This document shows, piece by piece, positions 12,603 through 25,444 of a DNA stretch of 64,000 nucleotides (position 1 is the stretch's first letter; every line of letters begins with the position of its first letter). The translations under genes and the position numbers were made by a program. Under the pieces are notes generated by a model, which was not told where the DNA came from, ran no database searches, and was given only the letters and a program-made list of their open reading frames with translations. The stretch is taken from NCBI GenBank assembly GCA_030549775.1, contig CM060172.1, positions 53,681,942 to 53,745,941 on the forward strand. The letters are read 5' to 3'. This DNA comes from Tamarix chinensis (taxonomy: Eukaryota; Streptophyta; Magnoliopsida; Caryophyllales; Tamaricaceae).

Positions 12603-14270
12603 CTTTAACTCTGATATAAGCTAAAAACATTTTAGGGGTAACTATACCATTTTTATATTTTATTAATAAAAAATGTGATTCCTAAATTAACAACTATGTA
12701 GGGTAATTAGTGTATTTTATTCAAGAAAACAACAATATCATTAAGAATACTAAGATTAAGTTCTAACGCATTCACACATTCAGCCAAAATTAAATATCAT
12801 TAATCATATTTTTAGCTAACATATCATATATCAAAGTTTGTCTACAAATTAGAGAGATTGTCATGGTATCAATAGATTAAAAGAAACCATCAAGATTATA
12901 AAAAACACTTGAAGATGATCAAGAAAACTAAAAAATATTCAAGAAATCCTAAACTCTTCAAATTATTATGTATAATTTAACGTATAAAAAAATATTCAAA
13001 TCAAACATATAATATATCATAAGATATTCGGAAATTACAAGGAATATCATCATGGTATTAATGAAATTAGTTAGAACCCACAATATCATGAAATCAAGGA
13101 CAAGGGTTGAAAACCTCATGCATGGCTAAATATAGTATAATCATACATAATAAAAACCAATCATGATAAACACCACAAATTGTATCTACTCATAGTAATG
13201 ATATGTTTACCTAAACTTAAGCCCTCAATTAGCTTAACAAAATAGAGGATAAAAGACCAAATGAAAATCTTCTATAAATCCTTCATGAAGCCTAGCAAAT
13301 CAAGGAAAATAGTAGAGAAAAAATACACATAAAAACAAAATTGAAGAATATAGAATCAAAGAGGATGGAATTGTGATCTTATCTTTAAAGTTTGGAAGCA
13401 ATATTAAGCTTCAACTATGGAGTAAAAATGGGAGGATAAGCTTTGAAAAATCGAGAGGAAGGATGGGAGAAAAGTGATGAACCAAAATGAAAGAAGAATA
13501 GAGGAAAAGGAAGAAAATAGAAGACTTGGTGTTTGGTGGTGGCCATGGAGGGTAGTGGTACATCTGCTCTATATATATGTATTTGTAAACTTAAGCATTC
13601 AGTTTATTAAATAATTAAAAAATAATAAAATAAGAGGAAAAATCCACAAGTGGTGAATCCCCATGAGCCTAAAGAAGATATTCACACCTATTAGAGAGCT
13701 AAATGATCGGAGAAGATTGAGTTGGAAGACAAGTTGGATAAGGTTGAAGAAGATAAGTTGAATTCGATGACATATATGTGTCCAATAATATATTAATAAA
13801 TTTGAAAATTATAAAATTATATACATAGAATTTTGAAGTCATTTTGAGCTCAATAGCATTAAAATATAGTGGTACTCCAAAATTTTATATATTTTAGATA
13901 GCTAAAAGGATTATTTTTAGGGTTCAAAACACGTAATAAGCTTAAACAAATGTGAATAGTTTTTTTATTGTAGAAATCTCCAATTAAAATTTTGAAAGAG
14001 CATAGAACACTTAGAAAAACCCAAGGATTCCTAAAACTAGAGAATTAAAATGATTTGGAGGAGTTCTAATTGTCAAAAATGGTTAAGAATATGTCATTGA
14101 AGCAAACTTATGAGAAAGTGTTAAAAAATAGAAACAATATGTTTTAAGAATAAAATAAGGGTATTTATTACATCAAATGGTGTAATAAATCCTCAAAATA
14201 TGATAATTTTATTTTAATTAAAAAAAATCCTAAATAACTAAGGTTTTTGAAAAACATGATATTAAAAATA
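12603..14270 (-). repeat. Decayed LTR-like repeat L, piece 3
   Basis: Continuation of L: AT-rich sequence, then a purine-rich block (13,330-13,560) followed by TATATATAG in antisense (about 13,571-13,580). This is the same order as the purine tract and TATA region of the other LTRs. Right end uncertain. Confidence 0.35.
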
Positions 14271-14460
14271 CGTGATGGGTTTTCTAATGAAACTCACTTG
14301 ACCTGATGAGTACAAATTGTCAAGTAGACCATTTTTTACTCGATGAGTATAGATCGACTGAAGTAGACCCATTTATCTTAATGAGTATTGATCACTGGAT
14401 GGATGTTGTAACCCTACTATTTCACAAATTTTCTTAAATGATATCGGCGCTCCTCACCTA
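14271..14460. repeat. GATGAGTAtagATC cells, right flank of split repeat
   Basis: Three cells with GATGAGTACAAAT / GATGAGTATAGATC / ATGAGTATTGATC and (A)GACCCATTT match the cells at 2,230-2,340. Together they suggest an older repeat into which L inserted. Confidence 0.35.
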
Positions 14461-14512
14461 CCATATTAGAAAACATGAATGTTCACTGGAGGCTTTAAGA
14501 GAGCTAAAACAA

Positions 14513-14870
14513 TTATAGCGTATTTGATAAAACCAAAAATAGCTTATAGCTAATAAAAAAATGTGTTCGGTAATTTTTTTTCCTAGCTTATAAGTTAGAT
14601 TTTGAAAGATAATTTGAAGTAGCTCATAGCTTTTAAGCTTTTGTGCTTGACACTAGCTTATAAGCTAACTTTCAACTTATTGAAAGTAGCTTAATTTAAA
14701 AAAAAAATTAATTTGCAAAGAGTTTTTTTCTTGTCTATAAACAAGTTTTTGAAAAGTTAGTTCAAGTATCTTATAATTTATAACCTTTCAACTATCTTTT
14801 TAAGTCATTTTACAAAACATACTATAATAAATTCATCTTGTCAAACATATACATAGTCAAAAAATGGTAG
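14513..14870. mobile_element. MITE-like stretch rich in AGCTTATAAGCT
   Basis: Several forms of TAGCTTATAAGCTAA lie between GTATTTGATAAAAC (left) and TTGTCAAACATA (right), which are roughly inverted. AT-rich, no ORF. It resembles short hAT-type MITEs, but I found no clear target duplication. Confidence 0.35.
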
Positions 14871-15490
14871 AAAGCCAATTCAATATCACAAAATAAATTT
14901 ATTTTACATTTAAAGAAGACAAAAAAAATTCAATAAAGCTTCCTCATCATTATCTTATGCGTCTTTTTGAAATGATGTAAAATTATTCATGAAAATACAT
15001 TTAAACAAATTAAAATTTTAATTTTGACATCACTTGACATTATACCAAGACTAATGTTGATTATTTTTAATTATTATTATTGAAATTATCAAATTAATTA
15101 CTATTAATTGTTAATAATACTATTATTATTTATATTATCCAAGTAATGTTAATATTAATATTATTAGTATTATTGATATTATGAATTATATTAGTCACAA
15201 GTATAAATGAATAAATTATTGATATTAATTATTGTTTTTGTCTTATAAAATTTACATTAATATTATTATTATAATAATATATAATTTAATTTTATTGGTG
15301 TTGATCTTATCAACTCTGATAAATTGTAAAATAAAAGTTAGGGAGATAAGGGCCAAACTTTGGAAGCTTAATAATCCATCCGGTAGTGCCATATTTCTAT
15401 TAAAAGACTACTGTTTTTTTTTGGTTAACAAAGATCAATTTATTTATAGAACAGCAAGCGTTTTTAAATCCCCTAATTTGTGAAGCCCGT
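14871..15490. other. AT-rich spacer
   Basis: Mostly ATT/TTA runs, with no gene or clear element. TAAAAGACTACT occurs at 15,400 and again at 15,566. Confidence 0.6.
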
Positions 15491-15906
15491 ACACATCATT
15501 CTTAACCAAGTCAAGTACAAAATTTGGGCATCTGTCAAAAAGAAAAACTTACAAGCCATATTTAATAAAAGACTACTCGTTGAGCCTATATTCTCGGCAT
15601 ATCAGTATTTAATAAAGCCCAATAGTTAGGCACCTCTCACATCCTCAGAACCAAGGGTCCAAATCCTCACGAGTTCCGCAGCCCAATCTATGATTCAACG
15701 TCGATTGACTTCGACGAGACAGCGTCGTCGACGCGGCTGCCACTGACATTATTGATTGATCTTTTTTTGTTTTTGTTTTATTTGATTCGGTATTGATTGG
15801 TCTACTTCTTACTGTACCATTCTCCGAGCAAGTGTACAAATTTCGCAATTTCGCAATTTGTTTGATCATCCCATTAACATTCTATTCTCATAGAGGGGAA
15901 GAGGAG
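15491..15906 (+). promoter_or_regulatory. Probable promoter and 5' leader of the host gene
   Basis: Mixed-composition sequence unlike the AT-rich repeats on its left. From about 15,650 it is GC-richer (GACGAGACAGCGTCGTCGAC), then a T-rich stretch and a purine-rich leader just before the ATG. No single TATA box is convincing. Confidence 0.35.
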
Positions 15907-18809
15907 ATGCATCTATGGCCTTCAATGAAGCTCAGGGATTCGTTCAAGGCGTCGTACTTGAAGAATCTGGAATGGAACTTAGCGCGGATTAACAGTAAGA
16001 AGAAATCTCAAGCTGCTGCTGCTGCGTCTTCTCAAAAATTGTTGGATGGAGTTGATGAAAAAACCCCCAACACCGAAACTCCTTGTTCTGCCGGTGCCGC
16101 TAGTCGTGCTGTCCAAGACAAGAAGTGGTGGCTTTCGGTTTTGTGGGATGACCTTGTCATGATTTTCACTTGCTGTTTTTGTGTTGGAGGTAAACTATTG
16201 TGGAGGCCGCTTCTCATATTTTGTTTATGAATTCTGGTCTTGATTCAGTCAATTGTGTGCTTTTATCTAATCTTCGTAGTCCTTATGGCTCAATTGAACT
16301 CGTGAAATGAATTACACTCTGGCACTCAGTTTATCAAGATCGATCATCCTCACAAGAAATCTGCTAAAATATTGATATAGAAAGAGAGCGACCATGGTAG
16401 GTCCATGGCCCGATGACTGATGACAAACCTGTCAGAAAAATATAGTGGGGACTCAGATACGAAAATTAACAGGCTTCAAGGCATGCAAGAAACTATTCAA
16501 TCTCCCAAATTTAGCACAATGGGCAAATAAAGATGCTATTTGTCCCGAATGTAGTACAATGCATCTACTTTCCAATGTCCAATACCATTTTTTCTTGATG
16601 AAACCATATGGATTTAGGAAACTGGATTATAGTACACCCTTGTGTAAACATTAATATGGGTCATGCACTCCCGATGGTTGTAGTAGGCAGTAGGTAATGA
16701 CGCGAGGATGAACATGGAGAACCAACCTGTAGTCCTGCCATTGCGCCCCCCCTGGGTCTAGTCGTGCATAATATACACCGTATGTGCCATTGTTTTTTGA
16801 ATAAAATCTATTAGAAACATAAATGGATTTCCATTTTTAATTCACAGCTGATTCCATTCTCATTGTATGGAACTCGATCTCAGTCTCTGTCTCTCTATAA
16901 AAGAAATGGATTTGTATCTTATGATTAGAAATCCATGAAATGAAAATGAACGAGACCATCCTCATCACTATACCAAACATGATTTTTATCTGCCCATATT
17001 TTCAATCGATAAATGGAAATCAAGTTTAGTATCCTTCACTTTACCAAGCAAACAGATTATAGGAAACCTAGAAATTGATCCCCATTTCCATAAAATTATC
17101 CAAAAAAGCTCTTGAAGAGAGGACCAAAAGGCTCCTCCTGCTCAATGTGGGGACAAACTCCAGATATAATGTATCTTCTTTACTGGGTCTCAAGCCATAA
17201 TCTGGACTTAGATCACTTTTTTGGAGATTTGATAAGCTGAGGAGAAATCAATGTTTTCAGGGGTGCCTGATAAGTCACGAAGCCTCCAAAGAGTGCCCTA
17301 GAAGAATCCATGTTATCTTGCATGGTTTCCTTCAATGCCTCTTATCAGATAGTTGTTCTGCAGTAGTTACTGATTTTTGTTTGTTTCCATCTGTTTGTTG
17401 TCACTAACAGATTATTAGTGGCTTAGATTTTAGGATGTGCTTCGGATTAGTTGTAAACTCTCTTTTTTGTTAGTGTAACCTTTGTGTTTAGCCATATATG
17501 GATCTAGGAAGAGAAGGCTTTAATCGATTAATAAAAACCTATTCTCACCCTAAGCAGATTATTTTCTCCTCCTATTTCGTAGCTTTTACCGATATATATA
17601 GGCCCTTTTGCTAATTCTATTTGACGATGTGATGTTGGGGACTACACCCACGCACAAGCCATGTCTCCGTTTCATAATAAGGTTCAAACTCTACTGTACA
17701 TTTGGACTTGTTACAGAGTTTGCATGAATCTCTCTCTCTCTTTTTTATCCATGTTATAACTTATAACATTCTTCTTACTAAGAATGATGTTTCTTCTTAC
17801 TAAGAATGATGTTTCTTCGCCATCTTCCTGTCTACAACTGTCGCCGGCCAATCTCTGCTAACAGTGCAGGCTTTTAGCGATAACTACTCATATTCACAGT
17901 ATGAATGCCTTTGGTGGTGGCCCCCTTCTTCCCCCCCCCTCCTCAAACAACTAGGGGTAGCATGTTAAGCACTAATGTATTTTGTTTTCCGAACTTCGCT
18001 GCTAGAGTTCTTTATTATGGTATTGCTGATACAATTGTACTCGCAAGCAGATTTTTAGGGCTTATGTATGTTAGGCGTGCATCTCAATAGTTTTTCGAAA
18101 TCAATATTCCAAATTGATTTAAAAAGAGTGGGAGATTCACTTTGTTCTTAGCTTCTCATAATCCATTTGCGAATGCATTAGGCAGTTACGGAAAGAGTTG
18201 AGTGAACGAGGATCTTGAAGAACATTTCCTTCAACGGTGAATGTGTCTGAGGTATTCATATAATGCGGCACCAACATGGTTCCTAACTCGTACGATGTGG
18301 GCTGCTTGTCTTCTCAAAGTTACCTGCCTGGCATTGAGGAATAGGAGAGAAAGTCAACAGTATCAATATGGTAAAATTTATATTGAGTATTGAAATTGTT
18401 AAGTCATTTTAGTTGCATAGAAATTAGAATACATTCTTACAGCAATTGTGGAAAATTGATGCTTGGGCGTTCAACCGATAAACCTGTCAGTGCCTGATTA
18501 TTGTGGCTCATGCGCGTGAGTTAAGAAATTTTAAACTGAGGCAGTTTAAACTAAAAGCGAGGCCTGCCTTAGTATACGTGTGGGGCTAAAAGCTGCCGCA
18601 TATGAAAGTTTTTTATATTCGTAATCAAGATCACATCTTCTGAACGTCATTCGTATTAATTTGTTTCTGAATGTCAATATTTTAGTTGAATCCTCATTCC
18701 GGATACTACTTTTTATGTTACTGAAGGCCCTACATTAAATAAATTGGAAGAGTGGCTCATTGATGTTTCTCTTTTTCTTTCGACTTGTACAGATGGAGAT
18801 TATGTGTGA
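15907..18809 (+). CDS. Putative two-exon host gene, small protein of unknown function
   Basis: Exon 1 (15,907-16,189) starts at an ATG after a purine-rich leader. It encodes about 94 residues: a basic N-terminus beginning MHLWPSMKLRDSFKASYLKN with a LEWNLARIN stretch, an alanine/serine low-complexity segment, and a hydrophobic, cysteine-rich end (MIFTCCFCVG). It stops being plausible at GGAG|GTAAAC, a good 5' splice site. I propose an intron from 16,190 to 18,792, ending in a T-rich tract and TTGTACAG. It leads to a tiny last exon (18,793-18,809) adding DGDYV and a stop. The total is about 99 residues. Without splicing the frame stops at 16,230. Codon use and composition fit a real gene. I do not recognise the family with certainty and assign no function; the CCFC cluster could be a lipidation or metal site, which is speculation. 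Confidence 0.6.
17757..17821. repeat. Short tandem duplication in the intron
   Basis: TTCTTACTAAGAATGATGTT occurs twice in direct succession at about 17,772-17,814. It lies within the proposed 2.6-kb intron. The rest of the intron shows nothing convincing; the 60-70-codon frames at 16,445 and 17,905 look random. Confidence 0.7.
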
Positions 18810-20011
18810 TTGCTAGATAAAGATGATCATCTCAGTCAGAGAAAACTATTGGTCTGAAGTGAAGACGGACAACTCTGTACAGTTTGGAATTTACGATAGT
18901 TTGATGATGCGTTGTAATTTGTACAGATAGTGTTGTATTTCCTTAAAAAATTTCGTCTGTGTATCAAGTTTGACAATTGGTTGAAAAAGTAAATGCTGGT
19001 TCCTTGAACGCGCAAATTGAATCTCCATCAACTATCATACTTCATACTTCTGTGTGGAACGCGATGGATTTGTGCAAATTCTAACTCTTTCCGGAGGCGG
19101 AGGTAATCAAGTTCGTGAGTTCATAGTGGGAGAAATTGATAATTGACTTTGGGAAGGCAGGCTTGTGTTTGGACGGAGAAATTGGAAGTTTCTTCCAGAT
19201 AATTCTAGAATGTAGATCCAAGACTCTGGGTTATTCTTTGATCCAATAATTGTGATGTTCATATGATCTATGGATGGGACATGAGATCTGTTCCTAGTTA
19301 GACCAGCTGATATATGATCTCAATCGTTTGAAGGCCGTGCTTTTAAATTAAAATTAGGTCTCTACAAATTTTGAAAAGATATAATTATCAAAATATAAAA
19401 TATATTCTATAAGAAAATTGTATTTTGGCTCTCTTTCTAAATAACTAAATTTTCACTTATGTAATGCACACACGAGTATTTAAAACTATGTATAATTTTT
19501 TTGATAATTAAATAGCAGCAAGTTAATCAAAATAAATTTAATATGATATATTGATATATTGTTAGTATAGCTACATTGTTAGACTTTTTTTTTCTAATAC
19601 TTCTTTACATATAACATTTGTTGTTGAATCATTTGTCATCGTCAAATGTTAGAATCTTTAACCCTCGATAATTTATAATTCTAGAAACATTAACATATAA
19701 TTAACCATAATTTAATATTAGTTTTTTTAAACAGGCTATCATTAGTAAGAAATTGACGTTAGCTTTTGTTGATTATTATTATATATGAAATTGAATTTAA
19801 AAAGTAGTATTGGAACATATGGTTTTAGTGACACTATTGCTAGCAAAACCTTATAACTAGTATTACTTCCACGTAAGATTTTTGTTACCAAAACATGACT
19901 TATCTGCTTCGTAATAATCATCCTAGTATCAATGTATATCCCAAGTGAATGATCTAATATTCCTCAATAACATAACTGTTATACCAACTTTAAAGTTCAA
20001 CACATGATTAG
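18810..20011. other. Probable 3' UTR, then AT-rich spacer
   Basis: About 500 bp of balanced composition after the stop codon, suitable for a 3' UTR, then AT-rich sequence from about 19,340. No gene or bounded element seen. Confidence 0.4.
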
Positions 20012-20226
20012 TGTAACATCCCAAAATTTATTACTAAAAAAAACATTTTAGTTGAAGCATAATAAACAATTAGTGGATGTTACCATCGAACTTGACATAA
20101 ATTAAACTTACCATATCATCCTTACATCAAATACAAAACAAAACAATTAAATACTTGAAACATGATAAAAACAAAAAATGAGAAAAATCCATAAGTATAG
20201 AGAAGAGTTTGGAGGTTAACTTTCCC
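20012..20226 (-). repeat. Truncated LTR-like end K
   Basis: TGTAACATCCCAAAATTTA at the left, then GGATGTTACCATCG about 80 bp in, matches the end layout of A1 and G in antisense (TGTAACACCC, then ATGTTACCGCC). It breaks off where the CACTA element begins, so the CACTA may have inserted into an LTR whose rest lies beyond the window. Confidence 0.45.
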
Positions 20227-20439
20227 TACTATAGAAAAACGCATAGATAACGACTAAAAAAGTGGTATACACAGCCTAATCTATAGCTTTGTATATTATA
20301 TATAGCGGTTCCCAAAACCATAGTATAATTTTTTTAAATTTGGCTCAAAATTTGTTGGCACCATAATATATATGACGCATAATATACATAAAAACTATCA
20401 TACAACATACATATACACAATGGTTATAAACCAAAACTA

Positions 20440-20760
20440 TTGTATATACTGTTAACAAACTCTCAGCACTCTAAGAGAGGAGATACACAACATTTTAGGC
20501 TAATAACTGCCGTGAATATGCATGATATTCGACGGTTATTATCCTAAACCATCGTGTATCCCCTCTCAAAGTGCTGAAAGTTTTTTAACGGTATAAACAA
20601 CAATTTGGGTAATAATCGCTATGTATATGCACAATAAGCGACATTTATTAGCTAAAACCGTAGTGAATTCCTTCTCAGAGTGCTGGGAGTTTGTTAATGG
20701 TACATATAGCGGTTTCAGCTAATAATCATCATTTATTCTCTCTTAATTTTTTTATAGAGT
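20440..20760. repeat. Subterminal repeats of the CACTA element
   Basis: Three variants of AGCACTCTAAGAGAGG / CTCTCAAAGTGCTGAAAG / CTCAGAGTGCTGGGAG, alternating with TAATAACTGCC / TAATAATCGC and ACCATCGTGTAT / ACCGTAGTGAAT. Such dense subterminal repeats are known as transposase binding regions in CACTA elements. Confidence 0.65.
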
Positions 20761-21487
20761 ACATATGATTAATGCCATATCATATTTTTTATTGCAAAAA
20801 AAAAAAACTACAGATATTTCCAATATGCTTTCACTAGCATCAACATTTGCTACATCCAAAACAAGCATCCAAAATTCATAAGATTCATATCAAAATAAAT
20901 GATTTTATACTTTTATTATATACCTTACATACAAAATTCTTTTTCCTTTATGTTCACACTCTAGATACAAAAATTAAAGGAGTGCATATGATCCTATACA
21001 TAATTATCATGAAAAATTGTAATAAAATCTAACACTCTTTCCTAACTTCATCAATCTTGTTATTATCATATTTACGAAGCTCAAAAGGCTGATAGACCTA
21101 CTAATTAAATATGGAAAGTACCATGTTAGTAATAATGTATTCAACTAATCATAATTAAATGAACTAAACAAAGAAAATATATAGCCTTGTCTCTTCCAAT
21201 GTTTGCAAATGATTTCCTTCATAAATAGCTTGATGTAGTATCTTCTAATGTTTACATTATCTTGTTATTGTGGACAGTAAAAAATATATATATAAATTAC
21301 ATTATCTTTTTAGTTTCTCATATAAAATACTTAAAATTAAATGATACTGATTCTTAAATAACATAAAACTGCAAACCTTAATTTTCCCCCCAATACATAG
21401 AGGGTGGTTGTACACTTTCCTTCTTTTATGGCCCAAAATAAGTTTTGAATGACCTAATTGATGTAGGCAGTCATATATTAAAAAAAA

Positions 21488-21510
21488 ATATGTGTGTGTG
21501 TGTGTGTGTA
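21488..21510. repeat. (TG)n microsatellite
   Basis: Nine or so TG dinucleotides; a (CA)n run also lies at 22,613-22,631, inside the same CACTA piece. Confidence 0.95.
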
Positions 21511-22308
21511 ATTAATATCATTATATAGATAAATATTTACATTAAACAAATGATTTTGGATCAAAATGAGGATTTTATCAATTAAACACATTCAATATAT
21601 GATCCCTAAATATGACTGAAATATCGCTAAAACACAATGCATGCTAAAGGAAAATGGAACAAATAAGAGGGATTGTGGAACTATCTTCATTGCATTAACC
21701 ACATATGGAACACATAATATTATTATTTTCATTAAATATTGTGTCTGAGCATAGATATACATCAGACCCATCCAAGCCATCAATTCATTAATTATCTTTC
21801 AAGAACATATGACCATGAAAGAATAAATTACATATTTAGTATCAAAATAGTGCTTCCCGTTAATAATGAAAACAAATTTGAATGTAAGAGGATTTAAATT
21901 ACCTCATATGTAATATTATATGTTGACATTGTAACATGTCACCATGTAACAAATGTAGGATATCCTCTGCCTCAATTTAGATATTCACATATTTTGATTT
22001 TATGTGAAAATATGCTGGAAGAGGAATCCTAATACATATATCATCCAAAGATAGTGCCATGTCCAAATATAACCTAAATTGGGGTGATAGGTCACAATAC
22101 TTGATTATTGTTTCCATTTCAAAGGCTTTTTGGGCTTTCACATACTCTATATATATTTTTCCTCTTTCTAATAAGTTTTTCTATAATACAACTACCCTAA
22201 GTAAGTAAGAAAGAGTGCAAAATATAATTATTAGATTATATATTATTGCTTAAGTGATAAGAATGTAATTTAAAATTAGAAAAGTTTTGATTACCTCATC
22301 CTTGATAA

Positions 22309-22551
22309 TTATAAGGTTACTTGGTCATCTAATGAATTGCGGCCCGGTAGTAAGAAAAGTACGGGCATATCCTCTTCTTCGTGATGATATTGCACACCAA
22401 CTCGCACCGAATCCATTAAGTATTTCTCAAATACATTATGAATTGCGACTCTAATTTTATCAACTCCCCATGGCCGAGTATAAAGGGTTGAATTGGGCTT
22501 AATGAATATAACAGCATTTGCTACAATTATCCCATCCTCTATTACTTGCAA
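22309..22551 (-). pseudogene. Fragment of CACTA 3' coding region
   Basis: An 80-codon open stretch on - with GVDKIRVAIHNVFEKYLMDS and, upstream, MQVIEDGIIVANAVIF. The position downstream of the TNP2 domains, and the pattern of a short V-rich segment after a glycine-rich one, fit the C-terminal part of CACTA proteins. Similarity was judged by eye only. Confidence 0.35.
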
Positions 22552-23719
22552 GTTAAAAAGGATACTGGCCCTCTAATTTATAGTCAAAAGATTCAAGTTA
22601 TGACCACAAAATACACACACACACACACACATTCAAGTACATTGAGTGTAGTGTAGTATATTACCTCATTAATTTCTTGAAAGGGTCTAGGGACACTAGA
22701 TACGAAGGGTTAAACTAGACATTATGAATATAATGCCATACTATCCAACCTCCTAAGGATTGCCTTTTTTTATTCCTTTAATCCTTTAACATCGCCTCTT
22801 ATTTGTTCATCTATTCAAAATTTTCATTTGAAGGGGGAAAACTAGGGCAATGTCTGAATACCTTAGATAGGTTGAATATGTAATTATATGTCCTATATTA
22901 GCCACCATGCTCTTGAGTGTCCAACGCGTGTGTTAAAAGATTGTTCGAACCTTCTGTGCCAAAAGTACCAACCAGATAGTCCTTTCTTAAACCCTCCTAT
23001 TTAAAGTAAGAAAAATAGTCAAGGATACATAACCATATTATACAAAGTAAAGATAAATATTGTGTGCCTTACAATTTTCTCAACCATCTATTGAGTTAGT
23101 TTGTTGGCATGCTTTTCCTTTTTTACCCTAGCATATATCCAAATATCATCTTGCTCTGAGGGTATATATAGGGTCTGGGTTAGATATGTGTCCTCCATCA
23201 GTTGCTTCTCCTATTACATCATGTAAATATACTTAGTAACAATATTAAATCATAAAATATTGACATAGAGGGGTGTGTGTATATTCTCCACACCTTGTTT
23301 TGTGAGTGTAAATATTTTTCTCTACATTGGCTCTTTTCTTGGTGCTCTTTACTTGTCACATTGAATAAATAGATTATTTTAGTGTGAATTTTAAACTAAG
23401 TACACTCTAGTTATATTAGAAAGTTAATAATAATATATTATTACATACTTCATATTCCTCTGAAGTTATCTGTGTGTAACTAATATCATATGTTCTTGGG
23501 GCATGGACATGATATCACCATGAGCTATGTGCATATGGTTTTTAGCCATCCATGACTTTCAATCCATTTAGGACTTTGCACCTCGACTCATAAAAAATTT
23601 CTTATATTATTTTCCAACATTAAATCTTTGCTACAATTAAAAAAAATAAAATAACCATTATGCATATTATTAAATTATAATATGGTAATAAAAAAAAGTT
23701 ATATCTATTTCTAACATTC

Positions 23720-24010
23720 AAATCATACCATTGTGTCATCCCACACCCTATCCTTTAACTCTTTTGGGGCATCCCTCCAAGTCCAATAAGTGATGGAGAT
23801 GTGCACATGAGGGTTAGATTTAAAATAATCAATGAATATATCTCTATTCTTATCCACTGGATACCCTGATTTATCAAAATTAACATTAAGCACAATGTCC
23901 CTCTATCTGTTTCTAACAATTTGTGTCAATATGATTTTCTCCCTTCTTTTTGTTTTTCCAAACCCTTGAACATGTGTCTCATTTTCACGTGGATCCATAC
24001 ATGAAACAAT
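23720..24010 (-). pseudogene. CACTA transposase C-terminal exon fragment
   Basis: Conceptual translation on - gives MDPRENETHVQGFGK, a stop, then VNFDKSGYPVDKN and SITYWTWRDAPKELKDRVWD. The order 'V.F...G.PV' followed by 'SWRDVP...K..IW' is the usual layout of the plant transposase segment after the TNP2 and DUF4216 regions in En/Spm elements. It carries at least one stop and is separated from the rest by the mariner-like insertion. Confidence 0.6.
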
Positions 24011-24062
24011 GAACATAAATTATAGATTAGGAAGTAATTAAAGGAATGTGTGATGCAATATA

Positions 24063-25298
24063 CTCCCTCCATTCCAAAAAGGAAGTCTTTTTAGCAAATT
24101 GCACAATATTTTAGAGCTTACTAAAAAAGCTTAAAATTTCCAAATATATCCTTGTAAGTACTCGGCCAATCATTAATTCATAGTATCCATACTTACTTTT
24201 CTAAAAAAGTAGAGAAGAAAGCTACGTCGTAATTCTTCATCTTGCATTCCATGTCTACTATCTCAAATTTTACTTTTCCAAAAAAAGCGGAGAACAAAGC
24301 TATGGACTTTAATAACAAACAATGTTCCAAAAAAGCAGAGAGCAGAATGGTGATCTTCTTTCTCAGTTCGTCTTTCCATATTCTTCCTTCCCATGTCTTC
24401 ACAAATTTTAAAAACTTTGGTGCCACTTATTGAAAATCATTACTGTAAATTTTTCTTCAAACTCATTGTCTTCCTACATTTTCTATAAAATCATATATTT
24501 TGGCTCTTTCAAGTAAAATATAATTCTTAAAAAAAATCTCAATGGGTGAACAACCAAACAATCATATCACTAAGAGTACTTATAGAAATTGATTTGAACG
24601 TTTCTCCATTATTAAGAATTAGAGGAATTGATTTAAACATTTCTCCATCACATAATAAACAATTTTGTTCTGAAAATCATTATGATGCTACAAATGACCA
24701 GATATTGATTCCAATAGTTGAAGATTCTGGTGAAAACATTGAAGCTAAAGATTTTGTACGAGGTATGTAGCTTAAGTTGAAGTTCGGAATTTTTGCTGAA
24801 TTTTACTGTGTTTAGAATAACCTTGATACTAATGTAAACAATTCTTAGAGTATAAAAGAATCAAACATGTGGTATGATATGGGGTTTTAGGAAGCCTTTG
24901 TTTTGGCTGAATTTTGTCGAAAAGAAATGAAAAAAAAGGCAAGTCATTCTAGATTCTAAATATTTGCTTTAAATTTTTATCATCTCGTTCCCTACTTTAC
25001 GGTTTATGCACTCTCTCCTTGTGTTTAATTCATGATTTTTCTTTAGGCATTGTAGATTTTAGAATCAGATATGTTGTACCATAATTGAAAGATGATTAAA
25101 TAAACCAAATACCTTTATGAGGATGATAAAAAGGAGCTTATTTATAAGTTTGGAAATAGTCTTTGTTGAATCAATTGGTTAATGGTGAACTATTGCATTC
25201 ATTTAGTGCTCGTGGTTCTACATGCTGATTTTATATTCATAACTATATAGGTCTTATTGTAGTAATTGTTTCTCTAGAATGCTATACCTTATTGTTTT
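24063..25298 (+). mobile_element. Mariner-like element (MLE), left part
   Basis: Starts with TA then CTCCCTCCATTCCAAAAAGG. The right end at 33,454 is its inverted match (CTCCGTTCCAAAAC on the other strand), also next to TA. The CTCCCTCC terminus with TA duplication is typical of plant mariner/Stowaway elements. Without the inserted LTR A2 the element is about 4.76 kb. Confidence 0.85.
24546..24764 (+). pseudogene. MLE transposase, probable first exon
   Basis: Open frame with two IDLN motifs (EIDLNVSP and GIDLNISP), as I recall from N-termini of plant mariner-like transposases. It ends at CGAG|GTATGT, a fitting 5' splice site. The solo LTR A2 sits in the following intron. Confidence 0.5.
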
Positions 25299-25398
25299 TG
25301 TAATACCCCCAAAATTCACTACTGAAAAATTTCGTTAATTAAAAGGAAACTAGCGGAAGAAAAATAATAAACCGTGAATTTTGGGAGTATTACCGCCA

Positions 25399-25444
25399 CA
25401 CTTAGTACTAAACCGGTTCACTCATACCGTTCCAGTACTAAGTG
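25399..25444 (-). other. Perfect terminal stem-loop of LTR A2
   Basis: CACTTAGTACT and AGTACTAAGTG are exact reverse complements (11 of 11). Other copies have changed bases in both arms and mostly keep pairing. Confidence 0.65.

Larger units (their letters stand above)
20227..24062 (-). mobile_element. CACTA (En/Spm) transposon, left piece (its 3' part)
   Basis: The left end reads TACTATAGAAAAACGC, one base off the CACTA-type terminus. It is followed by a subterminal block with repeated CTCTCAGAGTGCTGGGAG-like and AAACCGTAGTG-like units in both orientations. Coding on - resumes at 22,309-24,010. The piece ends at a TA where the mariner-like element inserted and continues at 33,455. Confidence 0.7.

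Noticed and set aside
16445..18090. Small frames of 60-69 codons within the proposed intron as exons
   Set aside because: No splice sites framing them that keep exon 1's frame, no recognisable motifs, and lengths expected by chance.
24193..24433. Overlapping 60-77-codon frames on both strands near the MLE left end
   Set aside because: They overlap each other on opposite strands in the non-coding terminal part of the MLE and show no motif.
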